From CAYRWR01 sp964537555 (GTDB lineage Bacteria > Spirochaetota > Brevinematia > Brevinematales > CAYRWR01): a stretch of 51,793 bases of DNA. Below the pieces are notes generated by a model, which made no database searches, had not been told where the DNA came from, and worked only from the letters and a program-made list of their open reading frames with translations. Both the position numbers and the translations under genes were made by a program. Of this stretch, positions 1 to 8,267 are shown one piece after another (positions within the stretch are counted from its first letter, which is position 1; each line of letters begins with the position of its first letter). The DNA is taken from NCBI GenBank assembly GCA_964537555.1, contig CAZIAD010000022.1, positions 1 to 51,793 of the forward strand, in the 5' to 3' direction.

Positions 1-1
1 T

Positions 2-106
2 AACGATCTGGTGTACGGAGCAGCAATTCCAGTCCTCACCACCTTAGGAATTGCATTGACCCTAAAAGAAATATTACTGTTATTTCTTTATAAGTTTATG
101 ATTTGA
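2..106 (+). CDS. C-terminal fragment of an unidentified membrane protein
   Basis: An open frame enters the window from the left and stops at TGA 104-106, giving 34 residues. The tail is strongly hydrophobic (a run of Ala/Ile/Leu/Val/Phe ending LLLFLYKFMI), so this is probably the last transmembrane helix of an integral membrane protein. The start and nearly all of the gene lie outside the window, and no family can be assigned from this much sequence. The following gene begins 51 bases later on the same strand, so co-transcription is possible. No clear terminator lies between them. Confidence 0.45.
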   Translation, partial: NDLVYGAAIPVLTTLGIALTLKEILLLFLYKFMI

Positions 107-157
107 TGTTATAGTAAAGAAAATTTCTTTTATAGATTTTTGATTGGAGGAACCATA

Positions 158-1621
158 ATGAAAAGATCAGTAATCAGCCTATTCAGTCTTTTAGTCATCT
201 CTGCGCTCATCTCCTGTCAAGGAGGGGGAAGCAAGCCGGAATCAAGAGGCACAGGCCCGGACTGGGCTCTTAATCCGCCCAAGAGCAGTGAATATTATTA
301 TTTTGCAGGCTTTTCTGAAGGTATAGATGCAGTACAGATCTTACAGGATGCTGCTGTAAACAAAGCCAAAGCAGAAGCTATGGCATATATATTTGAGGAA
401 TCATCTGTGACTTCCGTTTTTGAGACGTATGGATCTCTGTCCGATGACTCTGAACTAAAAAAAGATATGAAAGAGACTCTGATCACCAAATCTGCAGCCC
501 GCCTGTCCGGTGTAGAGACAGAAAAGACCGAAGCTAAAGCATTTAATGACGATGGCCTGCAGGGATATCAGGTTTGGGTCCTCGTCAAGATTCAAAAATC
601 TGTGGTCGAAAAGGAAAGAGCCCGCATAATCAGTGAACTCAAAAGAAAACTGGAACTGGTGGAAAGGAACCTGACTGAAGCAAAAACGGCTCTCAGTGAC
701 GGAAGGATACTGGATGCCGTTCGGGCCTACCTGAATGCCGCCCTGGCTTCCTCTAAAGTCGAGGAAAGACAGGATGAGTTTCCCATTTACATCAGTGAAA
801 TGGGGAAGATCCTGGCTAACCTGATCATTGAGTCCAAAGAAGTCCCCAAAGAAATAGATATCTCCATGAAATCCAAGATCAGCTTTAATGTACTGTATGC
901 AGGAAATAATGGAAAAGTCCCTGTCTCTGGAGCCAATATCAAATTTACCCTGAAGGATAACAGAGGGGATTACACCAAGAATTCTGTCTCCGGTAAAAAT
1001 GGTGTGGTCGAGGTCACTATAGACAGACTGGAAGAAGTCAATAGTGCAACCAGGATCTATGCCTCACTCTATCTGCCTCTGGATGAGATGCTGAACCTGC
1101 CTGATGAATTTAAAAAATATCACAATACTGCCAAGAGTTATATCGAAAGAGTGAATAGCGCGGTCACCTTTAAAGCCGTGAATTTAGCCAACCTTAATAT
1201 CCCCACCGCAGTGATAGCCATTGAAGAAAAAGACGGGGATTTTAAAAAAGTGCCTATGCTGACCTCAGAAGCCCTGTCTTATCTGCAGAAAAAAGGCTAC
1301 AAGACCCGGAAATTCCCGGATTCAATATCCCTGAAAAAAATATTTGAAGTCAATGATACCGCCCTTAAGCAGTTAAGTAACGAAGGCATAAAGCGGGTGT
1401 TTATTCTGCATGTTAATTCCGATATAACCCCTACTTACAAAGAATCCCTGAAGAGATATGTAGGCTTTTATGCTTTATCTTCCCAGCTTATCGATACAGC
1501 TACCGGAGATATTATCGCAGCTAAGAACATCAGAGTGAGTGGGACATCTGAATCTAAAAACGGGACTTTTGAGGCTTTTATTAAAGCTGCAGGAAAGCAA
1601 TTACAACAAATTATTGAATAG
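158..1621 (+). CDS. LPP20-family lipoprotein
   Basis: Predicted lipoprotein of 487 residues. The ATG at 158 is preferred over an upstream TTG at 140 because GGAGG sits just upstream and the signal peptide then begins MKRSVIS. The signal peptide ends in the lipobox LISC (Cys20), so the mature protein should be lipid-anchored in the envelope. Residues about 33-160 (PDWALNPP, YYYFAGFSEG, then an AKAEAMAYI helix and a Val-rich strand ending VWVLVKI) fit the LPP20/LPP20-like domain common in diderm lipoproteins. A charged helical stretch follows (about 160-200), then a long region of mixed beta character without a recognised fold. The DnaE-like gene starts 3 bases after the stop, so the two are almost certainly one transcript. 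The molecular function of LPP20 proteins is not established. Confidence 0.75.
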   Translation: MKRSVISLFSLLVISALISCQGGGSKPESRGTGPDWALNPPKSSEYYYFAGFSEGIDAVQILQDAAVNKAKAEAMAYIFEESSVTSVFETYGSLSDDSELKKDMKETLITKSAARLSGVETEKTEAKAFNDDGLQGYQVWVLVKIQKSVVEKERARIISELKRKLELVERNLTEAKTALSDGRILDAVRAYLNAALASSKVEERQDEFPIYISEMGKILANLIIESKEVPKEIDISMKSKISFNVLYAGNNGKVPVSGANIKFTLKDNRGDYTKNSVSGKNGVVEVTIDRLEEVNSATRIYASLYLPLDEMLNLPDEFKKYHNTAKSYIERVNSAVTFKAVNLANLNIPTAVIAIEEKDGDFKKVPMLTSEALSYLQKKGYKTRKFPDSISLKKIFEVNDTALKQLSNEGIKRVFILHVNSDITPTYKESLKRYVGFYALSSQLIDTATGDIIAAKNIRVSGTSESKNGTFEAFIKAAGKQLQQIIE

Positions 1622-1624
1622 AGT

Positions 1625-4600
1625 ATGGTTAATTTCTGCCAGCACAGCGAGTATTCCTTTTTAGGCTCTTTACTAAAAGTAAAAGACCTGGTACATTTTA
1701 ATGCCTTCCAGGGATACAGCGCATGTTCTTTGACTGATACCCTATCCACATTTGGATATTATTCTCTCACCCGAATGTGTCTGAGAAAAAATATCAAACC
1801 GGTTTATGGAATAACATTATTTACTAATGGGGTCAGCGGCAAAGGCTGCTACCCCATTGTTTTAATTGCCCATAACAACATCGGCCTCAGTAATATATTT
1901 AAACTGAACAGCCTGTCCCATCAAAGGTTTGAAAAGGAACTGAATTACAGACTGACCCTCAAAGAACTGGCAGAACATAAAGAAGGGATCACTTTTATAG
2001 CCGAAGCAGAAATCCTCTCCCATTATGATAATTATACCTACCTCACTCAGTATTTTGAAAAAATGAAAGACCTTTTCTTTAATCAGTATTATGTCTCCAT
2101 AAATTACACCGGCCACCCCAAGGTAGACCTTATTAAACAGGTGCTGGCACTTATCCGGCATTATGATGTACCGGGTCTGGCCAATATTGAATCTCGATAC
2201 CATCACCCCGATAAAGAGGCGTTTTTTTACCTCAATGCATTCCGGCAGAAACACCACAAAGAGGATGAACGAGGATACCCTCTGGACCCGGAAATGGATT
2301 ATAGTGTGCGTTCCAGCCAGGAGTTTGATCATTTGTTTTCCAACCACCCCGACCTCCTGGAAAACAATAACAGGCTCCTGTCCTCTATAGAGGCACATAT
2401 AGACCTGGAACATACTACCCTCAGCTCTAGCGAACAATCTGCGGACAGACTGGAGCGAATGTGTGAGTTGAGCCTGATGCAATTGGGTAAAAACACCGAA
2501 GTTTATCAGGATCGACTGAACCGGGAGATGGACAAGATCAGAAACAATGGACTAAGTGACACCTATCTGTTTCTGCAATCCCTGCTGGAAAATATATTAA
2601 GGGAACATATCCCCCAGTCCCCCGGTACTGGCCTGAGTATAGCCTCCCTGGTGTTCTACCTGTTCCGGCAGCATCATATCGACCCGCTGGAGCATCCCCT
2701 GCTGTCATTTACCCGTCTTACTGACCATCCCCATTTTGAGATCGATGTAGGCTGGAAGGATAAGCAGAAAGTGATAGATTTTGTGATAAAGCATTTCGGG
2801 TCAGCCCAAATAGCCCATGCTGCTGCTATCACCCATCTGCTGGGTAGATCTACTATCAGGGATATATCCCAGGTCTATCCACTATCCAAAGATGAGGTCA
2901 ACAAAATACTGGAATTCTTTCCCTCCTTTCAATCAGGCTCAGAAAAATATATACGGCCTCATCTCCAGAAAAGCCTGAGCCTTCAGAATTATGTGAGAAA
3001 TAATCCTGAAGCCCTGCAATTCCTGGAAATATGCAGCCGTATTGAAGGGATACCGCTCTACGCGGGCCCTCAGAATGATACTATTATAGTAGTCCCCCAG
3101 GGAGTGGATAAATACTTCAGCCTGGAATACTACCAGGACTCACGCTATATGTGCCAGATCAGCAAAGAGGATATATTGCAGAGTAATATTCTCAGTCTGG
3201 ACATCCGGGGCCAACGCATGACCAATGTCCTGTTTCAACTGACCCGCATAGTCCCTCTGGACGCGATCAGCCTGGATGACACTAAAGTATGGATGGCCAT
3301 TTCTACCTGGAGCCAGCACAGTATCAGCATTCTGGAAAACCAGTACCTCAAGACCCTGTGCCGGCAGTTAAAACCCGATTCCATTGATACACTCACTGAA
3401 TTATTTGCCCTGCAGTATAATTATTCTCTGAAAAACAGCCAGAAAGCGGAGAGTTTTATCAGCAGAAAAAGCTCCAGAGAGTCTTACGAAATACCGGGTT
3501 TCCTGAAAGATATACTGGCTCAGACTTATGGTATTCTGCTCTATGAAGAGCAGTTAAACCAGATCTTTTCACACATTAAATGCTACACTGATGCATCCGT
3601 TAAAAATTTTTACCATGCATTAAAAAACAGGGATGATGAAAGTATTCCACCTATCAGGCAGGACCTCCTGGAAGCCTGCAGACTGGAAAAAATGGATGAC
3701 GACTTTGCTGTGAGACTGGTCAACATGATCATGGAAGAAGCGGCCACGCTCTATCCCTACTATCAGGCATTGAGTAATGCCTATTTCAGTTATTATGCCG
3801 TATATTTCTGGACTTACTATAAAAAAGAATACTATCTGCACTACTTAAATAATGCTATCGGATATCCCGTCAAAATAAACGATCTCATAGCTGAAGCCCG
3901 TTCTCAGGGGATCAAAATCCTGGGGCTGGATATTAATCACAGCAATGTATACTTTACACCTGAGAAAGAGGACATCCGCACCGGCCTCATAGTGATAAAA
4001 TACCTTAACAGCAATGATGCCCAGACCATCGTTAATATCAGGAGAGACCGGCCCTATATCAGCCTGGTAGACTTCCTGATACGACATCAGTCCACAAACC
4101 TGAGTAAACGCCAGGTGGAAAATATTATTAAAAGCGGAGCCCTACGCTGGGATCACCCCGATATCGGCACCCTGCTGGAGGCCTATCCCATCATTTCTCA
4201 ATGGATCCGGGATAACCATATCCAGGACCATTCTGAGCTGGATGAATTCGGGCTATTTCAAAATAATCCTGAAAAAGAACTCCCTGTCACTATGGATTTT
4301 TGCAGACAAAAAACGCTCCCACCCCAGTCAGAACTGGCCGACATGGAATACATTCAGGAGTCTACTGACCTCTTCCTGGACCAGCATCCCGTCCATAAAT
4401 ACCAGGAAGACCTCAATAAAATGGACATCGACAAGCTCTCTCACCTGCCTCAGCTGAATTACGCTGTGTGTGCGGTCTACCTCTATAAGCTGAGAGTGAT
4501 ACAGACTAAAAACGAAAAAGAAATGGCCTTTGCCTCTATCAGTGATCCCAGCGGGCTCTCTGAGGCGGTATTTTTCCCGGCTCAATATAAGAGATTCATC

Positions 4601-4699
4601 CATGTGATAAAGGAAAAAGAACTTTTCCTGATCAAGGGAAAGACAGATGAAAATAAGATCCTGGTAGATGAGATCTATAAACTGGATGCTGTATTATAA
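1625..4699 (+). CDS. DnaE-like DNA polymerase III alpha paralogue, catalytic motifs altered
   Basis: 1024 residues that align along their length with bacterial PolIII alpha: N-terminal PHP, palm, thumb, fingers (TYGILLYEEQ near 635), tandem HhH (about 800-850) and an OB fold near the C-terminus (VCAVYLYKLRVIQTKNEKEMAFASI). It looks unfit as a replicase. The PHP metal motif is lost (QHSEYS for HxHSEYS, TDT for TDH). The palm signature PDIDxDF is PHFEIDV at 369-375, so the first catalytic Asp is Glu372 and Asp374 remains. The third Asp position appears kept as Asp526 (LSLDIRGQR). The length is nearer DnaE2/ImuC than full DnaE, and there is no long tau-binding C-terminus. It follows a lipoprotein gene, with no imuA/imuB partner in view. 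The role is unknown: translesion, accessory or structural. A canonical dnaE is presumably elsewhere in the genome. Confidence 0.8.
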   Translation: MVNFCQHSEYSFLGSLLKVKDLVHFNAFQGYSACSLTDTLSTFGYYSLTRMCLRKNIKPVYGITLFTNGVSGKGCYPIVLIAHNNIGLSNIFKLNSLSHQRFEKELNYRLTLKELAEHKEGITFIAEAEILSHYDNYTYLTQYFEKMKDLFFNQYYVSINYTGHPKVDLIKQVLALIRHYDVPGLANIESRYHHPDKEAFFYLNAFRQKHHKEDERGYPLDPEMDYSVRSSQEFDHLFSNHPDLLENNNRLLSSIEAHIDLEHTTLSSSEQSADRLERMCELSLMQLGKNTEVYQDRLNREMDKIRNNGLSDTYLFLQSLLENILREHIPQSPGTGLSIASLVFYLFRQHHIDPLEHPLLSFTRLTDHPHFEIDVGWKDKQKVIDFVIKHFGSAQIAHAAAITHLLGRSTIRDISQVYPLSKDEVNKILEFFPSFQSGSEKYIRPHLQKSLSLQNYVRNNPEALQFLEICSRIEGIPLYAGPQNDTIIVVPQGVDKYFSLEYYQDSRYMCQISKEDILQSNILSLDIRGQRMTNVLFQLTRIVPLDAISLDDTKVWMAISTWSQHSISILENQYLKTLCRQLKPDSIDTLTELFALQYNYSLKNSQKAESFISRKSSRESYEIPGFLKDILAQTYGILLYEEQLNQIFSHIKCYTDASVKNFYHALKNRDDESIPPIRQDLLEACRLEKMDDDFAVRLVNMIMEEAATLYPYYQALSNAYFSYYAVYFWTYYKKEYYLHYLNNAIGYPVKINDLIAEARSQGIKILGLDINHSNVYFTPEKEDIRTGLIVIKYLNSNDAQTIVNIRRDRPYISLVDFLIRHQSTNLSKRQVENIIKSGALRWDHPDIGTLLEAYPIISQWIRDNHIQDHSELDEFGLFQNNPEKELPVTMDFCRQKTLPPQSELADMEYIQESTDLFLDQHPVHKYQEDLNKMDIDKLSHLPQLNYAVCAVYLYKLRVIQTKNEKEMAFASISDPSGLSEAVFFPAQYKRFIHVIKEKELFLIKGKTDENKILVDEIYKLDAVL

Positions 4700-4729
4700 A
4701 TTCCACAGACAGCCAGGAGAGACAAATTA

Positions 4730-4758
4730 TTTACATTTCATACACTATAATATATAAT
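4730..4758 (+). promoter_or_regulatory. Sigma-70-type promoter for the SH3-like lipoprotein
   Basis: TTTACA at 4730-4735 and TATAAT at 4753-4758 are separated by 17 bases, in the 85-base space between the DnaE-like stop and the lipoprotein start at 4785. The match is 5/6 and 6/6. The leader would be about 20 bases and contains AGGAG before the ATG. Confidence 0.65.
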
Positions 4759-4784
4759 AGTTAAAATCATTTAGGAGATTCTTT

Positions 4785-5765
4785 ATGAAAATATCCAGAT
4801 TTATTGTCATGGCATCAATCTTATTTGTCTTTACTGCCTGTGGCGCCAAAAATGAAAAAAAATATGTCTACTATTCCAAGAGGCCCAGTTCATCATTGTA
4901 CAAGCTTAAATCACTGACTATCACTACTAATTCAGTCAACGTGGATACCAATTATGTAGACAGTGATGGTAAGACCATAAAGTCCGTTAAAGTAGATCAG
5001 GTATCTTCCAATTACAATCTGGAATGGACATCGGTGGATGTATCATGGGGAGAAAAATTACAGGTCAAGACCAAGACCCCCCTCATAGTCAAAAATATGG
5101 CTCAGAAAGACCAGTCTGAATATGTGAAAGTATTTGCTACAGAAAGTAAGAAAGACGGATTTGTCAGAGCGTCGCACCTGGTAGCTAATCCTATCGGCAA
5201 GGGTGTGATCCTGAACAAGACTATTTTGTATTCCAAAGCTTCTTTCAAAGGGGATTCCAAAGTCGTGTATCCCACAACCCTGGTATACATCATGGAGACC
5301 AATAATACTGATGGAAAGCTATGGGCAAAAGTAGTCCCCATTCAATTATGGAATGAACCTCAATATCATATCATCAGAGACTATGTAGAAGTCCCCTACC
5401 AGATCGAATACTGGCTGGAATATAACCAGATCTCCCAGAAAAAGGATGACATAGAGCTCCTGGTCAGTACTATGCTGGCGGTAGCATCCTATGTAGACAG
5501 TAAGAAAGAGGCCAATGACCGCATCAAGGCTGTAGCTATCATAGAGACTCTTATGAAATCCTATTCCGGCAGTCTGGCCCTGGTATATGCCCAGGAAGCC
5601 CTGGAAACCATCGACCCCAGCCTGTCCAGCAGCAGTAATTCTATCTCTGACCCGGAAGGCAACCCTCTTCTGGATGAAGACTTATCTGAGGATGACAACA
5701 CTTATAGTGACACTGTCATAGAAGAAGATGAAGGCACAGCCCCAGAGGATGATGGAGAACTTTAA
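4785..5765 (+). CDS. Lipoprotein with SH3-like region and acidic tail
   Basis: 326 residues with a lipoprotein signal peptide ending FTAC (Cys19). Residues about 85-200 contain two beta-rich stretches (KLQVKTKTPLIVKN…GFVRASHLV and ILYSKASFKGDSKVV…LWAKVVP) that read like tandem bacterial SH3 domains, which usually bind peptidoglycan or peptide ligands. A helical segment follows (about 225-280). The last 45 residues are low complexity and very acidic (runs of Asp/Glu with Ser), so the mature C-terminus is probably disordered. It has its own promoter (4730-4758) and a hairpin terminator after the stop, so it is likely monocistronic. The SH3 assignment is by pattern only and no specific function can be named. 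Confidence 0.65.
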   Translation: MKISRFIVMASILFVFTACGAKNEKKYVYYSKRPSSSLYKLKSLTITTNSVNVDTNYVDSDGKTIKSVKVDQVSSNYNLEWTSVDVSWGEKLQVKTKTPLIVKNMAQKDQSEYVKVFATESKKDGFVRASHLVANPIGKGVILNKTILYSKASFKGDSKVVYPTTLVYIMETNNTDGKLWAKVVPIQLWNEPQYHIIRDYVEVPYQIEYWLEYNQISQKKDDIELLVSTMLAVASYVDSKKEANDRIKAVAIIETLMKSYSGSLALVYAQEALETIDPSLSSSSNSISDPEGNPLLDEDLSEDDNTYSDTVIEEDEGTAPEDDGEL

Positions 5766-5776
5766 AAAAAACACTC

Positions 5777-5805
5777 AAGGGCAGTCTCTCAGACTGCCCT
5801 TTCTT
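5777..5805 (+). terminator. Hairpin terminator between lipoprotein gene and rpiB
   Basis: An 11-bp perfect stem (AAGGGCAGTCT, 5777-5787, pairing with 5791-5801) with a CTC loop, followed by TTCTT. It starts 11 bases after the lipoprotein stop. Only 20 bases separate its tail from the rpiB ATG, so rpiB must be read either by leakage through it or from a promoter overlapping it. Confidence 0.7.
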
Positions 5806-5825
5806 AATCTAAGGAGAAATGCTCT

Positions 5826-6269
5826 ATGAAAATATCAGTAGCCAGTGACCATGCTGCCTATGAGAGAAAAAAAGAAGTAGTCCAGTACCTCAAAGAAAAA
5901 GGCCACGAAGTCATAGATTTCGGGACGGATTCATCAGCCAGTGTAGACTACCCTGACTATATAGAACCTGCCTGTGAGGCGGTAGCCCGTCACGATGTAG
6001 AACGGGGTGTGATGCTGTGCGGATCCGGCATAGGAGCCTCTATAGTAGCGAACAAAGTCAAAGGGATACGGGCAGCTCTGTGCATGGACGAATACTCGGC
6101 AGAGTATTCCCGCCGGCATAATGATGCCAATGTGCTGGTGCTGGCAGGCAGACGCCGTACCATGGATGATATCTCCCGCTACCTCGATATATGGCTGGGT
6201 ACTGAGTATGAAGGAGGCCGCCACCAGAACCGGGTGGATAAGATCTCCGCAATAGACAATAAAGGATAA
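5826..6269 (+). CDS. rpiB: Ribose-5-phosphate isomerase B
   Basis: 147 residues, the usual RpiB/LacA length. Interconverts ribose 5-phosphate and ribulose 5-phosphate in the pentose phosphate pathway (cytoplasm). Family marks present: N-terminal ISVASDHAAYE (the Asp-His of the phosphate/sugar site), DYPDY, and the active-site loop LCGSGIGASIVANK with the catalytic Cys, followed by HNDANVLVLAGRR. AAGGAG lies just upstream of the ATG. aroE begins 4 bases after the stop, so the two are translated from one message. A perfect hairpin terminator lies immediately upstream, leaving no clear room for a dedicated promoter. Confidence 0.95.
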   Translation: MKISVASDHAAYERKKEVVQYLKEKGHEVIDFGTDSSASVDYPDYIEPACEAVARHDVERGVMLCGSGIGASIVANKVKGIRAALCMDEYSAEYSRRHNDANVLVLAGRRRTMDDISRYLDIWLGTEYEGGRHQNRVDKISAIDNKG

Positions 6270-6273
6270 AGCT

Positions 6274-7152
6274 ATGCTGGACGCGAATACACTGGTCTAT
6301 GGTATCCTGGGCCACCCGGTGAGGCATAGTTTCTCTCCGGCTATCCATAATACCGGATTTAAGAAGCTGGGCCTCAATGCCGCCTATATGGCCTTTGATG
6401 TCCCTGATCAGGAGCTGGAATCTGCAGTAAAAGGCATCAAAGCCCTGGGAATCCAGGGAGCCAGCGTGACCATCCCTCATAAAGTGGCCGTCATGCCCTA
6501 CCTGGATGAGCTGGAGGATATAGCCCGCCTGGTAGGCTCGGTCAACCTGATCTGCAGAAAAGGAGATCGTCTCATAGGGTCAAATACCGACGCCTACGGT
6601 TTCTTCCAGGCCCTGTCCCAGGTCACAGACATAAATCATAAAAAGATAGCGGTATTCGGCAGCGGTGGCGCAGCCCGGGCCGTATGTTTTGCCCTGTTTT
6701 ACTATGCGGCTCCTCTAAAGCTCTCCATATTTGCCCGTGAAGAAGATACCCAGGAATCACTGGTACTGGAAGAACATCTCAGCCTCAAGCTCAGGGAAAT
6801 AGATAAACTCAGTCCGGAACAGACTGTCAAAGCCTACCATAATGAGCAGTGGGCCTCACAAATGCATGACTACGATATACTGATCAATACCACTCCCTGC
6901 GGTATGCATCCCCTGGAACACCTGTCCGTGCTGGAAGCCGCCCACATCCCTCAGGGAAAAGTGGTGATGGACATCGTCTATACCCCCCGTGAGACCCTGT
7001 TTTTAAGACACGCCGCCAGCCGGGGCTGCCAGCTGGCCTATGGCATAGACATGCTGCTCTATCAGGGCCTGAAGCAGTTCGAGATGTGGACGGGAAAGCC
7101 AGCTCCGGAACAGGAGATGCGAGCCGCCCTGATGGAACGACTGGGACTGTAA
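6274..7152 (+). CDS. aroE: Shikimate dehydrogenase (NADP+)
   Basis: 292 residues. Reduces 3-dehydroshikimate to shikimate in aromatic amino-acid and chorismate synthesis. Shikimate-site motifs: GHPVRHSFSPAIHN (the two Ser), SVTIPHK (catalytic Lys), and SNTDAYGF (Asn and catalytic Asp). The Rossmann fold has VFGSGGAARAV for NADP, then INTTPCGMHP, and a C-terminal GIDMLLYQGLKQFEMWTG helix that closes the shikimate site. Length and order of motifs are normal. It is translationally close-coupled to rpiB (4-base spacing). No other shikimate-pathway gene is in the window, so the pairing with rpiB is probably a housekeeping arrangement. No strong terminator is seen before the tRNA promoter at 7208. 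Confidence 0.95.
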   Translation: MLDANTLVYGILGHPVRHSFSPAIHNTGFKKLGLNAAYMAFDVPDQELESAVKGIKALGIQGASVTIPHKVAVMPYLDELEDIARLVGSVNLICRKGDRLIGSNTDAYGFFQALSQVTDINHKKIAVFGSGGAARAVCFALFYYAAPLKLSIFAREEDTQESLVLEEHLSLKLREIDKLSPEQTVKAYHNEQWASQMHDYDILINTTPCGMHPLEHLSVLEAAHIPQGKVVMDIVYTPRETLFLRHAASRGCQLAYGIDMLLYQGLKQFEMWTGKPAPEQEMRAALMERLGL

Positions 7153-7207
7153 GGGTGAACTCGAGATAAAATATTGAGCACAGGCTTTTTATTTTTTTAC
7201 AAAAATA

Positions 7208-7237
7208 TTGACATATCATCAAAAAGTATGCTATAAT
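7208..7237 (+). promoter_or_regulatory. Strong sigma-70-type promoter for tRNA-Glu
   Basis: Consensus TTGACA (7208-7213) and TATAAT (7232-7237), 18 bases apart. The tRNA begins 19 bases after the -10 element. Both boxes match 6/6, as expected for a stable-RNA promoter. Confidence 0.88.
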
Positions 7238-7255
7238 ATTGCCCGATTGAAGGAC

Positions 7256-7327
7256 GCCCCCTTCGTCTAGTGGTTAGGACACAGGGTTTTCATCCCTGCA
7301 ACAGGAGTTCGATTCTCCTAGGGGGTA
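7256..7327 (+). tRNA. tRNA-Glu (UUC anticodon)
   Basis: A 72-base cloverleaf. The acceptor stem is GCCCCCT (7256-7262) with AGGGGGT (7320-7326), ending in a G:U pair at position 1. The D arm has TAGTGGTTA. The anticodon stem is CAGGG/CCCTG (7282-7286, 7294-7298) with loop TTTTCAT and anticodon TTC at 7289-7291. The T arm is AGGAG/CTCCT around TTCGATT. The discriminator is A7327. CCA is not encoded (AGC follows), so a CCA-adding enzyme is needed. It has its own promoter and terminator, and is a monocistronic tRNA unit. tRNA-Glu(UUC) belongs to the small set of tRNAs whose wobble U is modified by SelU, encoded 2 kb away. Confidence 0.96.
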
Positions 7328-7331
7328 AGCA

Positions 7332-7360
7332 AGGAGTCAGTATTTTACTGGCTCCTTTTT
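7332..7360 (+). terminator. Intrinsic terminator of tRNA-Glu
   Basis: A 10-bp stem, AGGAGTCAGT (7332-7341) with ACTGGCTCCT (7347-7356, one G:T pair), an ATTTT loop and a T run to 7360. It lies 4 bases after the discriminator base. Confidence 0.88.
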
Positions 7361-7399
7361 GTTTGGCCGGAAGGGAGGGATCTCTCACCCTTCGATAAA

Positions 7400-7920
7400 C
7401 CCCACCACCTCACACTTGAAGTGTCGACAGGTAGATGCATGGTACAGCCTTTTTACTTTGCTGCTTCGATTAGGAGACCTTAAAGACACGGATTTACAGG
7501 ATTTACACGGATTTTTTGGCAAGACGGGATGATGATTGCTCAAATTATTTCCGTCATCGTGAACGAAGCTTTGCGTAGTGAAGGATCTTCCTCGGACAGA
7601 GGGCGCTATCTTTTATCTAATCCCAACTTTACTCTTAGACCCTGCGCGAGACTCAGGGTGACGGGCTAGCTACCTCTTCGTATCCCCTGTGAGACGACCC
7701 CACTCCGCCATCCTGAGGTAAACTCCACCCCACCACCTCACACTCGAAGTGTCGACAGGTAGATGTATGGTACAGACTTTTTACTTTTCCTACTCGATTC
7801 GGGGATATTAAAGACACGGATTTACAGGATTTACACGGATTTTTTGGCAAGACGGGATTCTGATTGCTCAAATTATTTCCGTCATCCTGAACGAAGTCAT
7901 ACGGAGTGAAGGATCTTCCT
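7400..7920. repeat. 328-bp-period tandem repeat, 1.6 copies up to the gap
   Basis: Copy 1 starts at 7400 and copy 2 at 7728, with matching segments staying in register at a 328-base offset. Shared blocks include CACCACCTCACAC, GTGTCGACAGGTAGATG, a direct-repeat-rich GGATTTACA…GGATTTACACGG block, and a CCGTCATC…TGAACGAAG…GAAGGATCTTCCT element (7551-7592 and 7881-7920). Divergence is mostly single substitutions. Copy 2 is cut by the N run at 7921. No credible gene lies here: short open frames are interrupted and lack coding character. The function is unknown; the pattern is that of dispersed intergenic repeats. Confidence 0.8.
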
Positions 7921-8020
7921 NNNNNNNNNNNNNNNNNNNNNNNNNNNNNNNNNNNNNNNNNNNNNNNNNNNNNNNNNNNNNNNNNNNNNNNNNNNNNNNN
8001 NNNNNNNNNNNNNNNNNNNN
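7921..8020. other. Assembly gap of 100 N
   Basis: Exactly 100 N. The left edge ends …GGATCTTCCT and the right edge begins CGGACAG. The same two strings are directly joined in intact copies at 7592/7593 and 8174/8175, so the gap sits at a repeat junction. The N count is probably a placeholder rather than a measured length. Confidence 0.98.
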
Positions 8021-8250
8021 CGGACAGTGGGCACTACCTTATACCTTCTCCCCAACATACTCAAAGATCCTTCGTATGACTCAGGATGACGAGAAGTCTT
8101 CCCCTTCGTTCTCTCAGTCAGACGACTCCACCCTGTCATCCTGAACGAAGCTTTGCGTAGTGAAGGATCTTCCTCGGACAGTGGGCACTACCTTATACCT
8201 TCTCCCCAACATACTCAAAGATCCTTCGTGTGAATCAGGATCACGGGCTC
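8021..8250. repeat. 154-bp-period tandem repeat with inverted arms
   Basis: The block starting CGGACAGTGGGCACTACC occurs at 8021 and again at 8175 (offset 154). The GTCATCCTGAACGAAG…GAAGGATCTTCCT arm (8135-8174) is partly inverted relative to AAGATCCTTCGT…TCAGGAT (8064-8090 and 8218-8244), so transcripts or single strands could form a long imperfect hairpin. The arm is shared with the 328-bp repeat on the other side of the gap. No gene is seen. The repeat ends about 20 bases before the selD stop. Confidence 0.75.
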
Positions 8251-8267
8251 CCTTTCCCTATTCACAC

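Noticed and set aside
7400..8250. A CRISPR array suggested by the repeated blocks.
   Set aside because: Periods are 328 and 154 bp with partly inverted arms, not 25-40 bp repeats with uniform unique spacers, and no cas gene is present.
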